64,000 nt of DNA from Nautilus pompilius (Eukaryota; Mollusca; Cephalopoda; Nautilida; Nautilidae), in NCBI GenBank assembly GCA_018389105.1, contig JACATO010001054.1, forward strand, positions 437,001-501,000, written 5' to 3'. Position numbers and translations under genes: made by a program. The notes under the pieces are model-generated. The model was not told the origin of the DNA. It worked only from the letters and a program-made list of their open reading frames with translations, and searched no databases. The stretch's first letter is position 1; each line of letters starts with the position of its first letter. Positions 36,482 to 48,466 of the stretch are shown in pieces.

Positions 36482-37770
36482 TCAAAATCCGTCTTCATCG
36501 TTACTATTTCCAAAAAGCTCGTTCCATTCATTTTCGTTTAGTCTGTCGTCATAAAGGGCATCTTCTTGGTCTTCTTTATCCTCAGTTTCCTCCTCCTCTT
36601 CCCAGATAAGGTCGTCTTCTGTCCCATCGAGAGCGTTGGAAATGCAGCATTTCTTAAAGGAGCGTTCCACAGTAGACAGCGACACATCATCCCACGACTG
36701 TTTAATCCATCCTGTTATTATTTCTAACGATGGTGCTTTCATGGCTCCCCCTTTAGTAAACTGCTTCTCGCCTTCTATCATCCAATTACTCCAATTTCCT
36801 CTCAATCTGTCTTTGAACGGCTTGTTCAAAGAAACATCAAGTGGCTGCACAACACTTGTTAGTCCACCAGGAATAACGGCGACATCAGTGTTGTTGCATT
36901 TAAGTTTTCTTTTGACGGAGTCCACTAGATGGGCTTTGAAAGAATCCCATACGAGAAGACTTTTCTTCTTTAACATTCCTCCAGGTCGAGAGTTCCATAC
37001 TTTTTCTATCCAGATCTTGATTCCCTCCTCATCCATCCATCCTTTTGGATGATTGTGAATTACTACACCAGAAGGGAACTGTCCTTTCGGTAGAGTTTTT
37101 TCTCTTAAAAACGACCATCGGCTTCAGCTTTGTACCGTCAGCTAAGCAGGAAAGAACAACAGTGAATCTAGACTTTTCGTGGCCTGTTGTTCTCACGAGA
37201 ACAGTTTTTTCACCTTTGGCAGATACAGTTTTCGATGTAGGCATATCAAACCATACCGGTGTTTCGTCCATATTTCCAATTTGCGATAAGTCATATTGTT
37301 CTTTTTTTCTCATCTTGATTACGACGGATTGAAAGAGAGTTATCTTTTCCTCTAAATCTTCAGGCAGTTTCTGAGCAAGTTTAGTTCTTTGTCGTAGCAC
37401 AAGGTCATTTCTCTTTAAAAATCGTGAACACCAACTTATAGTTCCTTTGAAATCGGTAATCTTGCTTTGTTTGGCACAAGCCAAAGCTCGCAGACGAATC
37501 ATATTTCTTGTGACGACGAACCCACACTTTCGTTGCTCCTCGACCCAGCATACAAGTTCTTGTTCAAGTGCTGGCCACTGGCAGCTTTTTCCTCTATTAG
37601 CACATTTGTTTCTTGGCATCACTGCTGCTGTGTGTTGCATTGCGTTTCCAATCTCTTACGAGTTTCTCATTTACGCCAAACTTTCTTGAGGCAGCACAGT
37701 TGTTAGTTTCTTCGGCAAAGTTTACAACTTGCAGTTTGAACTTCGCAGAGTATTTCATTCGTTTAGACAT
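36482..37770 (-). pseudogene. Tigger-V transposase (POGK/pogo-like), two frameshifts
   Basis: Start MSKRMKYSAKFKLQVVNFAE at 37770, a BrkDBD/psq-like helix-turn-helix (NNCAASRKFGVNEKLVRDWK). A shift near 37625 leads to GKSCQWPALEQELVCWVEEQ (CENP-B-type second DNA-binding domain), then the DDE core: GNMDETPVWFDMP, and after a shift near 37097 PSGVVIHNHPKGWMDEEG, LLVWDSFKAHL and SVVQPLDVSLNKPFK. An acidic C-terminal tail (EEEEETEDKEDQED) follows. Confidence 0.88.
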
Positions 37771-38119
37771 GGGTAAGTATAATGATAGAATGTTTACGTA
37801 GTTATCATTTTATACCATTCACTTCTATAATTAGATTGATCTTTGCAAAGAATTTTTAGTCAAATGATTGCTTGTTAAGGCAAAAGCAGAGACAACAAAT
37901 GAGATACGAGAAAGGGGAGAAAATTTTCTTCGTATTCTGCACGTACCATAACTACACTCTACAAATAAAGTTATTAGCTACCCAGCAATAACTTCCCCGA
38001 AGCAGTCATCGTCGCTGCCTGGCTTTCGGTGTCCGTGATTGAGGTGAAAATATTTGAAATTGTTGCTGAGGGTGCGTGTCAATGCGACGAACGCTTTATA
38101 ATGATTCAGTTTCTCGCTG

Positions 38120-38480
38120 TTTGATGAGCCTGACGGACGCACACCCACGCACAATGAGATGCATGAGAAACGGCCTTGGTTACCGAGCCATCGGGATGTG
38201 AGAAGTTGTTGGCCTGAGCCGAAACGCTATTGCTGACTTTCTTGGAGTGCCAAGGGCGACTGTCGGCTTCTGGGTGAGAAAGTTCCGGAAGTATGGATGT
38301 CTGGATCGACTCAGCGTGAGTGGTCGTCCAAGAGCTACCAGTTCCAGGGCCGATCGACGACTGATTCGGCTTTGCAGATTGAATCGATTCGCAACATCTT
38401 CGGAACTCAAGAAGAGTTCGAGCCGATATCGATGCGAACGGCGGCCACACGAAGTACTGAGCGACTTCCACGTACGAGAA
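38120..38480 (+). pseudogene. Tc1-like transposase N-terminal fragment
   Basis: The plus strand gives GLSRNAIADFLGVPRATVGF, WVRKFRKYGC, then SGRPRATSSRADRRLIRLCR and FATSSELKK. These are the paired helix-turn-helix domains of Tc1/Tc3-type transposases with the GRPR hook between them. The catalytic domain is absent and no TIRs were found. It is the only coding relic in the window on the plus strand. Confidence 0.68.
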
Positions 38481-39779
38481 CGCATAATGTGTCCTTTTAA
38501 GGGCAGTGAACGCAATATCTGGCCTTGTAAGGGCAACCACATTATTCTGCTCTTACTGGCTAATAACTTTTGTGAAGAGTGTAGTAATTACCATCACATT
38601 TGAAGCGATGAATACGAAGTTGAATTTCATGACTCGGTGTATAAGTCGAGGTCGATTTTTTTATGTCGATTTTTGATCTAAAAAGGTCGGCTTATACACC
38701 GGCAAATACGGTACTTCTCGTAGTTCATAAAGCTGTCCAAGCATGTTCCCCTTTGATAGCCATTGTGCGTTCGTGTGAAAAAGCAATGCTTCATGTTCAG
38801 ATTCCATATCTTTACACAATAGTTTGAAAAGACGACTGTTTAAGGCTCCACCTTTAACAAAGTTGACAACCTTGATAGCCACGTTCAGGACATTTCTCAT
38901 TTCAGTAGTTAAGGTTCTGGATGCTAAGGGTTCACGAAGAAGTATGCAGTGTGTACCTACAACAGATGGATTTTTTTCTTTCACCCTAGTAATGAATCCA
39001 GACTGCAGACCAAGCATGGCTGGAGCTCCATCAGTGCACACCCCTACCAGCAAATCCCACGAAAGTTGGCTTTCCTGAAAGAAGTTTGATACATCACGAA
39101 AAATAGCTGTTGCTGTTGTACAACTATCCATAGAGTGACAGAACAACATTTCCTCTTTTACACAGTTGCCTGACACAAAATGAGCATATACCAGTAGCTG
39201 AGAACACTGAGCGATGTCAGTCGTTTCGTCACACTGGCTGGCAAAAACAGGAGAATCTCTTACTTGGTTGAGAATTTGATCTTTGATGTCTTGAGACAGT
39301 TCATCGATCCTTCCCTTGCCTGTATCGTTCGATAGTGAAATCTGGGAAAGCTTGTTTGCACTATCTTTCCCCAGAATGAGTTCTGCTGCATGGAGTAGAC
39401 TTGGTTTTATAAGAGACTCCCCGATGTTATGGCTCTTCTTGATCTTTGCAACCAACATGGCGATCTCATAGGAAGCCTCAACAACCTTTGAAGTTTGTTG
39501 CTGAAATGCCCCACTACCGCCCAACTTTGCTTGCTTCAAGGAAGTCTTTTTGTTTTAAAGAATGCCTTGGGCTTGTCTGCAAGAGCAGGTTGTGTTGTCC
39601 TCAAGTGGCGTTCCAAGTGTGAGGGTCGCATTCCATCATTGCTCAAAGTTTTGTAACATATCACACACTGGGGAACTTCTGTGTCACCCTTTTGGAGGGA
39701 CATGAATCCAAATCGAATATATTCGTCAAGATACTTCCATTTCTTTGCACTCATTGCGAATTATTTGATGTAGTGGACA

Positions 39780-40450
39780 ACACAAATATGTGAACAAAAG
39801 ATAAGGCACGTGTAAGGTAATGTCAAGGCCCAAGTTAGAACGCTTGGAGTAAAAAGTTCTGAAAAAAAATTAAAACAAAAAAATTTTGGAATAAAAGTTA
39901 AATTAAAAGAAAAGTTATATGAAAAATTTGTACAATAAAATATTGTATTTATTTGTACGAAAATATTTAAAAAAAGTTTCTTTAAAAAAGAAAAGATTTT
40001 GCATAGCTTTTAGTTTTACCTATTACTTTCTGTAATATTTAAATCTGAATTTTAGTTTAACATTTGGCTTTATATTATAATTTTTTTCTTACAAAAAATT
40101 TTGGTTTTATTGTTAAAATTTTTTTTTCCAATCTGTGTTTTAATTTTTTTGAGACTTTATTAAATTGAGCGATAGTAGAACCTATTACATACTTTTTGTT
40201 TTATTTCCTATTTTTAAATATATCATACTTTTCATCTTGCTAATATTTAAAAATAGTTTTCAATTTTTTAAATTAAGTTAATATTTCTTAGTATGTTACT
40301 ATAATGATTTGATAATGTTTCAGCATGTCTCTTGATTTTTAAGAATCACATTATTTCATATATATGAAAACTGTGGATCAAACTTGTTTATAATCTATTA
40401 ACTGAAAAAGATGTTTGTCTTTACACGATGATAATATCTAAGCTTTATAT
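39780..40450. other. Strongly AT-rich island in hAT-H
   Basis: About 670 bp dominated by runs of A and T with few G or C and no open frame. It differs in composition from the rest of hAT-H and from sibling elements, whose 5' leaders are shorter. It may be expanded leader sequence or a separate unrecognised insertion ending near the terminus-like motif at 40451. Confidence 0.5.
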
Positions 40451-40800
40451 CAGTGGTTCTTAACCTGAGTCTTGTTGTAACAAAAAAAATTACAAAATAA
40501 AAGCAAATGTTAAAGATACAATTCAGATTTAGTGAGGGTTTTGAGGGATATGAAGGGGGGCCAATAAGTACAGAAAATGGTAAGCTGCGCTAAGATAGTA
40601 GAATAAGAAAACTAAAGGTATAAGGCGATACTTTTGAATTTTTTCATAAACTTCTCATTTGACCATGCTCTTGTTGAGAGAATAACAAATATAATTAGAG
40701 AAATTCCTGCTTTTTCTCAAGGGCTCGCCCACCCCCCTTGGAAATTACTGACCGACCCCCCCCCCCATAGGGAGGTGCACTCCCATGTTAAGAACCACTG

Positions 40801-41235
40801 ATCTAAAATATCATTGAAGTTTTGAAAGAAAGCTGTCCGTTCCTTCGCTATGGTAGGAGCATACACCGATGCAATCATCACTTTTCTTTGGAACTCATTT
40901 TGGTAACTAGCTATGATAATTCTTCCATTTTTATCACTATAAGATTGTTCTATTTTTACATTAGGACTATGATGAAAGAGGATAGCTACACCTTTTTTCC
41001 TACCTAGAGGGTCTAAACTTGTAATTTTAGGGCCTGACCAGTTGGAAAAGTACCTAACTATCTCTGTGGAGTTTTGCAGGTGTAATTCTTGCATGCAGAT
41101 TATTGTGTTGTAAGAGGAATGTTCTAGGTGATCCAGATAATCATTCCAGTGTTTTTTGAATTTTATCCCTCTTAAATTCAGGGATAAGAATTCCAGGCGT
41201 CTTAACATAATCACTAAATCTAGTTCTTCGTCCAA
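40801..41235 (-). pseudogene. LINE T ORF2, first part of endonuclease
   Basis: Reads FLSLNLRGIKFKKHWNDYLD (the N-L-R-G start of APE endonucleases), NTIICMQELHLQ (catalytic Glu in QE.H), RKKGVAILFHH (KGVAIL motif), KVMIASVYAPT and FFQNFNDILD, where hAT-H interrupts. It continues at 35285. Confidence 0.88.
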
Positions 41236-41412
41236 AGGGCGTTACCAGAGTTGGGACCGAAATATCCTTCCAAAATGAAAGTGACCCAATTTAGGTGGGC
41301 ACTTCCTTGGTTGCAACCCCCTGAGTCGGTTTTGCAGTTTGGGGGGAGGTTTTGGTCATGTTTTTTAGGTATTTAATCGGTGCTTCCAAGGCCTCATCCT
41401 TGTGGACTTCTT

Positions 41413-42339
41413 TCACCCTCTCTTCTTAGGGGGGGTTGATTCCCTCTCAGTTCTCTTGGAGGCTTTACCCTTAACTTTCCTTGGTTTTGGTGGACGGATG
41501 GTGTCCTCCGTATTCTTCGGTTCATCCTCAATGTTAATGACCTCAGTAGGAGTTTCCTGCTGAGCTTCTGTTGTTTTAGGAGTAACCTCCTCTTTGGTTT
41601 GTTCTTGAACTTCTTGCACTACAGGCTCTTGAACTTTTTTGCCTGCACAGCTGCATTTGGTGTGCCCGAATTCAATGCAGCTGCGGCAATATGGAGGCTC
41701 TGTAGGCTGGTCTTTGTAGACAACGGTAAAATTGTAATTTTTACCATTTAGTGTCTCATGGATGTGCCTAGGGATTGATTCTCTCAGAATCATTTTGTTG
41801 CTCCTGACCAGAGAGGAACTGCAAACCTGACAGACGGTCATATTTGAAAGGCACTATCACCTTTCCAAACTTCTCCAGGATTTGTTCGGGAATATCACAC
41901 CCAACAGTGAGTGGAAGATCCCATACCTTTATCCAGGCTACGGGACTTGCACCTCTGAGGGTGTAATTGATTCTGTTAACAGTCAGAGTTTTTGTTGATA
42001 AGTACTCCGCATTTTTGGCGGAGCTGCAGATTATCTCTATCGCTCCACATGACTATTTATTACGGCTTCGACTCTTTCATTTAACTTGGCATCAAGGAGC
42101 GCCTTTCCCACATCCGAGCAAGTTACGGCTCGGATGTGATGTAAGAAGAGCGAACTCTTCCCCTCAAATTTCAAGTTTATTTTGCTTGAAGGATCCATAT
42201 CCAAATCATGCAAAAAATCACTAAAGGACTGTTCACCACTGTTGACCTCATAGTCCTTAAGATTTAAAGTTTCAGCATTTTCCTGAGGCTTGGCAGTCTC
42301 AGCATAAGATGCTGCAGAGGTTGATGGTTGAGGTTCCAT
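41413..42339 (-). pseudogene. LINE T ORF1 (gag-like, zinc knuckle)
   Basis: Start MEPQPSTSAASYAETAK at 42339. Two blocks, 42037-42339 and 41413-41841, joined through a region with shifts. The second block has PPYCRSCIEFGHTKCSC, a CCHC-like zinc knuckle, followed by a Glu/Thr/Pro-rich and then Lys/Arg-rich tail. Such proteins bind the LINE RNA. The position just upstream of ORF2, on the same strand, fits ORF1. Confidence 0.78.
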
Positions 42340-42838
42340 CGTTTACAATTTACACAAATTTTATTTAAAGGCAAGAAAACACTAGAAAAACAATTACAAA
42401 ATTTATTATAGAGCAAGAAAACTAGAAAATAGGAAGGGTTAATTAAAAGTTCGAAAAAAAGAAAAGGAATCTATCAATGGAAAATAAGATCTATAATTTA
42501 AAGGAAATGTTCAGAGAACTTATCAATTAAGGAAAAATAGACTAAGTCTTTAAAAAATGTTAGAGTGAAAAAATAATCTAAGTCCTAAAAGATTATTCTA
42601 AAATATTATTGAAAATAAACTAAGTCCCTAAAAAATTGCAAATTATCAAAAAATAAACTAAGTCCTAACCAAAAAAATAATCTATTTGAAAAATAATCTA
42701 AGTACCTAACTAACAGAAAGTGTTCCTAGGAACTTGTAGCGTGAAAAACTAAACAAACTTATACTAGAAATCGAAGAACAATCAAGTTTTCCGTGACCTA
42801 GTTAACAAAGGAGTCTAATCTAATAACGAAATTCCAAA
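42340..42838 (-). other. LINE T 5' UTR
   Basis: AT-rich and non-coding, with repeated units of the kind aataatctaagtcc and aaaataaactaagtcc (several between 42540 and 42710). Such short repeats in a LINE 5' UTR can act as promoter or spacer units. The end at about 42838 is where the hAT-J frame resumes. Confidence 0.6.
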
Positions 42839-43604
42839 ATTTCAGCAGCATGACCAAAATTGGCAGTGTTTTTCAGCTCTTTGCACGAAGGAAAATGAAC
42901 TAAATTTTCATTTGACAACTGTGACTTCCATAAGCTTAGTTTTGTAATGAAGCACTTGATGTCATCATACAACTGCGTGATGAGTTTGTTTTTACTTTGT
43001 AATTTCAAATTAAGATCAGTTAATTGTGCAGTAACATCCACAGCAAAAGCCAGATCTTGGAGCCAACTTTCATCTTTTATTTCATCTGTGTTTTGACCTT
43101 TCATCTCCAAAAACACAATTATTTCTTGTCTCAACAAATAGAATCTTTTCAGCACTTTGTGACATGACAACCAGTGGACTTCTGTGTAGAATGGAACATC
43201 GGTGAACTGATTATCCATATCTTCCAACAACTGGCTGAACTGACGATGGTTGAGAGCACGGTCTCTGATATAGTTCACTGTCTTTGCGACTAAGCTAAGC
43301 ACATGATCCAATTTTAAAATCTTTGAACACAAATTTTGCTGATGAATAATACAGTGAAAATGTGCAAATGGTGAATCTGGATGCAAGTTTTCAATTTTTG
43401 ATATTTACCATAAGATCAATGGTTCGTTTCATAATGTCTTTTCAAGTTGTACTCTTTTGGCATGGCGATGCAGTTGTTGCAAATTAAGCAATGTATCTTT
43501 CCATTCACCATTGTGCAAAAATACTTTAATTCCCACTTTTCTTGAAACACTCGCCCTTCCTTATTCAATTTCCTTTTTCTCTTAGCTGTAGGAGCACTAG
43601 CCAT
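42839..43604 (-). pseudogene. hAT-J transposase, N-terminal part
   Basis: Start MASAPTAKRKRKLNKEGRVF at 43604. BED finger CLICNNCIAMPKEYNLKRHY, then a large internal deletion (no D1, no D2) and a break at 43387-43415, followed by HFHCIIHQQNLCSKILK, ALNHRQFSQLLEDMDNQF, VHWLSCHKVLKRFYLLRQE, TAQLTDLNLKLQSKN and LVHFPSCKELKNTANFGHAA. LINE T interrupts here. The frame continues at 14336. Confidence 0.85.
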
Positions 43605-44047
43605 TTTAAAGTTGAAGTAGTAGGAAAAAAACTAATTTTCAAACTAGATGACATGGAATCTGAAAAATAAAAATAACATTAGAGTAACTGATCAAAACTC
43701 CGTGGCAAAAACTTCGAAATCAATGAAAATTGAAGCTATTTTCTCAATTACCAAGAATGTCGAAATATTTGCCACAATTTTTAAAATAATATCTTAGTAC
43801 TGTACTAAGTTAAAGTTTGTCGATAATATTAAAATTATTTCAAATAAATTTATGCAGTAAATGATATTCTTATTTGATATTCTATTAAAATAAATCAAAA
43901 TGTAAAAAAAAACATGTGATTTATTTCCTTAAATACTGTAATTTATAAATTATAAAAACTGCAATTTTGGCCATTAAATGACCAAATTAGTATCCTTTGT
44001 GTGGGCTGCAGGTGTGCTTGTAAAGAGCCGCATGTTTGACATGCCTG

Positions 44048-44186
44048 GGTTAGATAATGGTCTATCTGGAACTGGAATATTGAAAGCGGTGTCGGCAGGA
44101 GTGGATGTAGATGTTGCTGTGTCATGTGTCAAGTGGAGCAGTATCTGTTGTAACAGTGGTAGGCGCGGATGTAGATGATATTGCTG
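44048..44186 (-). pseudogene. hAT-Z linker segment
   Basis: Reads SSTSAPTTVTTDTAPLDT, a 7-bp repeat (tgacaca) that shifts the frame, then ATSTSTPADTAF and DRPLS, and continues at 13569 with NPQEIHGVRATEN. It is a Ser/Thr/Pro-rich linker between the N-terminal basic region (60415) and the core (13440). Confidence 0.6.
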
Positions 44187-44213
44187 TTTGTTTGTTTGTT
44201 TGTTTGTTTGCTG
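44187..44213. repeat. (TTTG)n microsatellite, 3' tail of LINE R
   Basis: Several uninterrupted TTTG units. On the coding strand of LINE R this is a CAAA tail at its 3' end, directly next to the target duplication. Confidence 0.85.
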
Positions 44214-44499
44214 AGCAACATGTTCTTGGTTTTTCCATTAAATGCTTGTTGGTTGTGGTTCTACGATCATCTCCTGTCCTGGGCGGGATACCTTCCGGAA
44301 GGTCACTGGCCGCTTTCCATTTTTCCCATAGTTTTAGAGTAGCGCTTCTTAAACTTTTTTCATTCATGACCCCATTTTTCATCACAAGATTTTTCGCAAC
44401 CCCAGGTATTAAATATGAAATAAAACATACAAATAAATACATAAATCATTTATTTTTTTGCTCAACAATATACATATAAAAAAGTAGTTATATTATTTG

Positions 44500-46383
44500 T
44501 CAAAATAAAAGTAGTTTTAGGATTTGTTTCATGTACAAAAATAAACCAAAGTAAAAACCAATGTAACGGATGTGCTTATTTTTTGCTGCATAACAAATTA
44601 AACCTTGGTGTAATATTTGACACTGCTGGACGTAAGCATCTTCTACGTTTTTCAGTGTTGAATGATATTTGGTTTTAATAAGGGTTAAAGCTGAAAAAGT
44701 CGTTTCACATAGGTATGTGGAGCTAAATGACAAAAGAACATGTAATGCCATTTCAGAAATTGTGGGAAATTCAGCTTTAGCTCCGATCCAGAATTCATTC
44801 AAAGATTTTTTTGTAAATTCAAGTTTCAACTTTGAGTCACTCGATAGCTCTGCGAATTCCTCTTGGGCTTTATACGGCAGATGATTAATATCATCAATGT
44901 CAATTGAAAATGGTTTCTGAATCCAAGATAACTTTTTGAAATTAAAATTCGATATGAAGTATTTGCGAAACTGTGTTTCTAGGGTACTTAAGTGCTCTAT
45001 AATAATTGTTGCAATTACATTTTTACAATTATCTTTTTCAATTATAAAATTGTCGATAACCGGAAACATTTCGAATGAATCATTTTTCACCCTATTCTTC
45101 CAAATGTTGATCTTTTTAATAAAACCCTCAATTTTATCATTCGAAGTAAATATATCGTTTTTCTTTCCTTGAAGAGACAAGTTGAGATCGTTTAGTTTCT
45201 CAAAAATATCTGACAAATAGCATAACTTTGAAAGCCATAAGTCATTTTGAAGAAGAGCAGCAAGATCAGATTTTTGTTCGGTTAAAAATATAATAATTTC
45301 GTCTTTTAACAACAATAATCTGTTTAAACTTCGCCCTCTTGACAGCCACTTTACTTCTGTGTGTAATAATAAGTTTTTGTATTCCGAGTCCATGTCTTTA
45401 CAGAGATTTGAAAATAAACGGCTGTTAAGGGCACTGCTTGGTGCTATTTTTTTGCTGCAAGGGCCTCTCGATGGATCATGCAGTGTGTAAACGTTACATG
45501 ATTATTACCAGCAGCTTTAACGATTTAAAACCAATATTTTCACCCGTCATTGCTTTTGCACCATCTGTGCATACTCCAATACAATTTTTCCATTCCAAAC
45601 CTACAGTTTTAAAAAATTCGTCAACTTTACTATATATGTCTTTCCCTCTTGTATGTTCTTCCAAAGGTTGACAAAATAACAATTCTTCATTGGCGTTTTC
45701 TTTATAAATGTATCTGACATATACTAACAATTGAGCCATTTTTGAAATATCAGTTGTTTTGTCCAACTGAATTGCAAATTTTGGGTTTTCTTTAAGTATA
45801 GTAATAAGTTGTTCAAATTGGTCGTTGCTAATTTCAGTAATTCTATTGGCGACAGTGTCGTTCGACAAAGGAATTTTCCGAATTTCATCACCATATTTAC
45901 TTCCGTGAAGTATTTCTACCATCTTCATAGCAGCAGGTAATAAAAGTTTTTCCCAAATGGTGTATGGCTTTTTATTTTTAGCAATTTGATATGAAACTTC
46001 ATATGACACTAATAAATATTTTTTGTTTATAGTCATATATTTCTCAAGTTTATAGTCATATATTTCTCAAAATTTTGTTTTTCTATATTTGAAGATCTTA
46101 ACAGTCTTTCAAAATATATCTTTGGTTTATTGATGTATGAGGGATGTTTGGATTCAAGATGCCTTTTTAATTTTGAGGGTTTCATACTCTCCATGGCCAA
46201 AACGTTATTGCAAATTAAACAAAGAGGTTGTTCCATACCATCGCTATTATTAAAAGTAAAACCAAATTGGAGAAATGACTCATCGTATTTTCTTTTTCGC
46301 ATCTTAGGTGTCTCTTGAACAGACTTTGTAGCATTGCCATCTGCGTCATTACTTTTGTTACTCAAGTTCAGCCATTTATCCAT
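44500..46383 (-). pseudogene. hAT-K transposase, frameshifted by a 23-bp duplication
   Basis: Start MDKWLNLSNKSNDADG at 46383. BED finger CLICNNVLAMESMKPSKLKR, then the duplication at 46025-46070. After it VSYEVSYQIAKNKKPYTI, D1 in QLDKTTDISKMAQL (E changed to K), D2 in GVCTDGAKAMTGENIGF, a broken stretch near 45400-45500, VKWLSRGRSLNRLLLLKDE, LSDIFEKLNDLNLSLQGK and SSTYLCETTFSALTLIKTKY. A further shift near 44640 replaces the normal C-terminus. Confidence 0.88.
46025..46070. repeat. Tandem 23-bp duplication in the hAT-K gene
   Basis: Two adjacent copies of a 23-bp unit starting gtttatagtcatatatttct. Because 23 is not a multiple of 3, the reading frame shifts. Taking one copy out restores EKYMTINKKYLLVSYEVSYQ. 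Confidence 0.95.
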
Positions 46384-46713
46384 GAGTAAAAATATTTTTA
46401 TTCTGAAATATAAATAAAATAACGTTTCATAAAATAATTATTATGAAATTATTTAAATAAATACCGACCTCAATCGAATAAAACAGTAACATGTATTGTT
46501 ATTTATACACTTATTAAGATGAACACAATCAACTACACTGAAAATACATATGTTGTCACTGCACTAGTCGCAACGGGGCCGCAAGCGCATTTTATTACCA
46601 CAGCACTTGCGTGGTGCATCACGTTAAATATTGTGTGTTTGTGAAATAACATATAAACTGAAATTCAAGTGTTTGAATTTAATTTTCACGACCCCATAGT
46701 TTAAGAAGCACTG

Positions 46714-47196
46714 TTTTAGAGTTTCTATGGGTTTTCGCATGAGGGATTGCGGTGGCTGGCCTATCTCCTCCGGGAAGCAGTGTGTACGGGCACAGTGGTT
46801 GATGATGTGTTCCGCCGTCTCATCTCCCATTCCACACTTTCGACAGATAGTGTCCGCCACTCATCTGATTTTTTGTATCCAGTACTTGAGATCTAGGTGG
46901 TGTCTGCTACAGAGGTGACTCAACGTCACCTGGTCTGCTCGGGACAGTTGACTCTCTTCCTTGCGGTTGATTGTCTCACCCCTCTCGCTGTAGATCTCCC
47001 ATAATCTGGTGTGTTGAATCGGCTGACTGTGGGTACTTCATCTTATAGTTGCTTTTGCTGACTTAAATTGACTGTGTGTTGTTTTGGTCTTTCTTCACCC
47101 CTTCTTTCGCTTGGGTATTGGCCAATTCATTCCCTTTAACCCCGCAGTGGCTTTGACACCATGTAAAGGTTAAATGGCAATTCCGTTCATGTAGGT
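46714..47196 (-). pseudogene. LINE R: end of RNase H and C-terminal finger
   Basis: Reads TFTWCQSHCGVKGNELANTQ AKEG (end of RNase H: the H and D/N region of the W.P.H.G..GNE.AD type), then after stops ADTICRKCGMGDETAEHIIN HC, a C..C...H...C finger common at the C-terminus of such LINEs. It joins 44187-44339 downstream and 55682 upstream. Confidence 0.75.
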
Positions 47197-48466
47197 CAGG
47201 GGTCAGCAAATACTTTTGGCCGTTACCCAAATTTGCTTCATCTGGAGTCCTCGTTACCCCATAACTAAAATATTGCTTCATCCGAGATTTTTCATGTGAA
47301 ATAGTAGTGCAACATTTTGGTTCATTTTTTCAAAGAAATAATACTTTTTATGTACTTTCCCTGCAGCTATAAGATAGTTGATGGTAATTAATTAAGACTT
47401 AATTATTTATTAAAATTTATTAAGTGATAAACAAAAATGCTAAGGCAATACACTACCAAAAAAAATTTATTTGAAACAAAACACTCACAAAGTTCTTAGT
47501 GAGAAAAATGATAACGCTTTATTGCCTCCATAATTTCATCAAGACGTGGTGTTTTTGAGGTCAGGGCTATCTGCAGGTCGTTTGCTGGAGCCAAGCGATT
47601 TCTGTATTTTGTTTTTATATTTGCAAGGGCAGAAAATCCTTGCTCACACAGGTATGTTGTAGCAAACAGAAGCAAGACTTTTGTTGCTTGCGAGCGAGCA
47701 AGAGGAAACGCTTCCACTGATCTTGACATCCAAAAGTCTTGTAAGTTCTCTTTTGAATCATATGCGATTTGAGCTTCATTGCAAGCCCGAAGTTCCAAAA
47801 CTGCTTCCGCCAATCCTTCCGGCTCCTCTGGTATGTCAGCACTCATACAAGCGAAAGGATTCACGACCCAACTCTCAGCCTTTTTATCAACATCAGGAAA
47901 ATACTCTGACATACGTTCCCTTATTTTCGCAAGGTGACCAAACACAACGTCAGAGTCTTCCAAAAACTCTGCCAAGGCTGGGAAAGCAGATATTTTCATT
48001 TGTTCAGCCTTCTGGAGCCACAGCTCAAGTTTTGATTTGAATGAAGTGATTTTTCCGCTTGCTGAGATGATGTCATTTTGTTTCCCTTGCAAGTCCTTGT
48101 TCAGAGAATTCACGTGTTCGAAGATATCGACCAAGTAAGCAAAAAGTGCAAGCCATTTGGAATCACGAAAATGCTGTGCAAGACTTTCTTTGTTCTCAAG
48201 AAGAAAGCTCTCAATTTTGTCTTTCAGAATCCATACTTGTTTGAGAACATTTCCACGGGATAGCCACCTAGCCTCTGAATGAAACAACAGGGTGAAAAAT
48301 TGCAACTCCAAACCTTCACAGAAGTCGCGGAATAGTTGGGTGTTGTATACATTTGCTTTTACAAAATTTACTACTTTAATCATGATTCAACACCTCTTCA
48401 AGTTGGGGCTCAAGCCGTTTCACAACCAAGGCTTGGTGATGAATCATACAGTGAGTAGTCACTATA

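Larger units (their letters stand above)
36140..38711 (-). mobile_element. Tigger-V: pogo-group transposon inside hAT-H
   Basis: Left end CCGTATTTGCCGGTGTATAA, right end ttatacaccggcaaatacgg, a perfect inverted match over 20 bp that continues into gtcgac/gtcggc. TA on both sides (36138-36139 and 38712-38713). Length 2572 bp. Excision rejoins the hAT-H reading frame. A Tc1-like fragment lies in its 5' non-coding part. Confidence 0.93.
35418..39754 (-). pseudogene. hAT-H transposase, split by Tigger-V (35418-36139 and 38712-39754)
   Basis: Start MSAKKWKYLDEYIRFGF at 39754. BED finger CVICYKTLSNDGMRPSHLER, a shift near 39537, KKSHNIGESLIKPS, D1 in QCDETTDIAQCSQL, D2 in GVCTDGAPAMLGLQSGF, HCILLREPLASRTL, AQWLSKGNMLGQLYELRE, then after Tigger-V FQLSLAYLVDIFEALNALLN, RNPFQCEV and FGSTYLCEAAFSMLVAVKTK. 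It ends CQVSH. Same clade as hAT-A, hAT-C, hAT-E and hAT-L. One frameshift plus the insertion inactivate it. Confidence 0.9.
35286..40800 (-). mobile_element. hAT-H: BED-type hAT inside LINE T endonuclease
   Basis: Left end CAGTGGTTCTTAACC, right end gttaagaaccactg. Octamers atctaaag (35278-35285) and atctaaaa (40801-40808) differ at one base. Excision rejoins FNDILD with KELRSYPAD of the endonuclease. Carries Tigger-V. About 1 kb between its gene and right end is unusually AT-rich (see 39780-40450), and an extra terminus-like cagtggttcttaacctgag lies at 40451. Confidence 0.9.
44340..46713 (-). mobile_element. hAT-K: BED-type hAT in LINE R
   Basis: Left end tagcgcttcttaaac, right end gtttaagaagcactg. 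Perfect octamer ttttagag (44332-44339 and 46714-46721). Excision rejoins MRKPIETLKLWEKWKAA of LINE R. Length 2374 bp. Confidence 0.94.

Noticed and set aside
38106-38540. Minus-strand open frames opposite the Tc1-like fragment
   Set aside because: The plus strand carries the recognisable Tc1 helix-turn-helix and GRPR hook; the minus frames have no motif.
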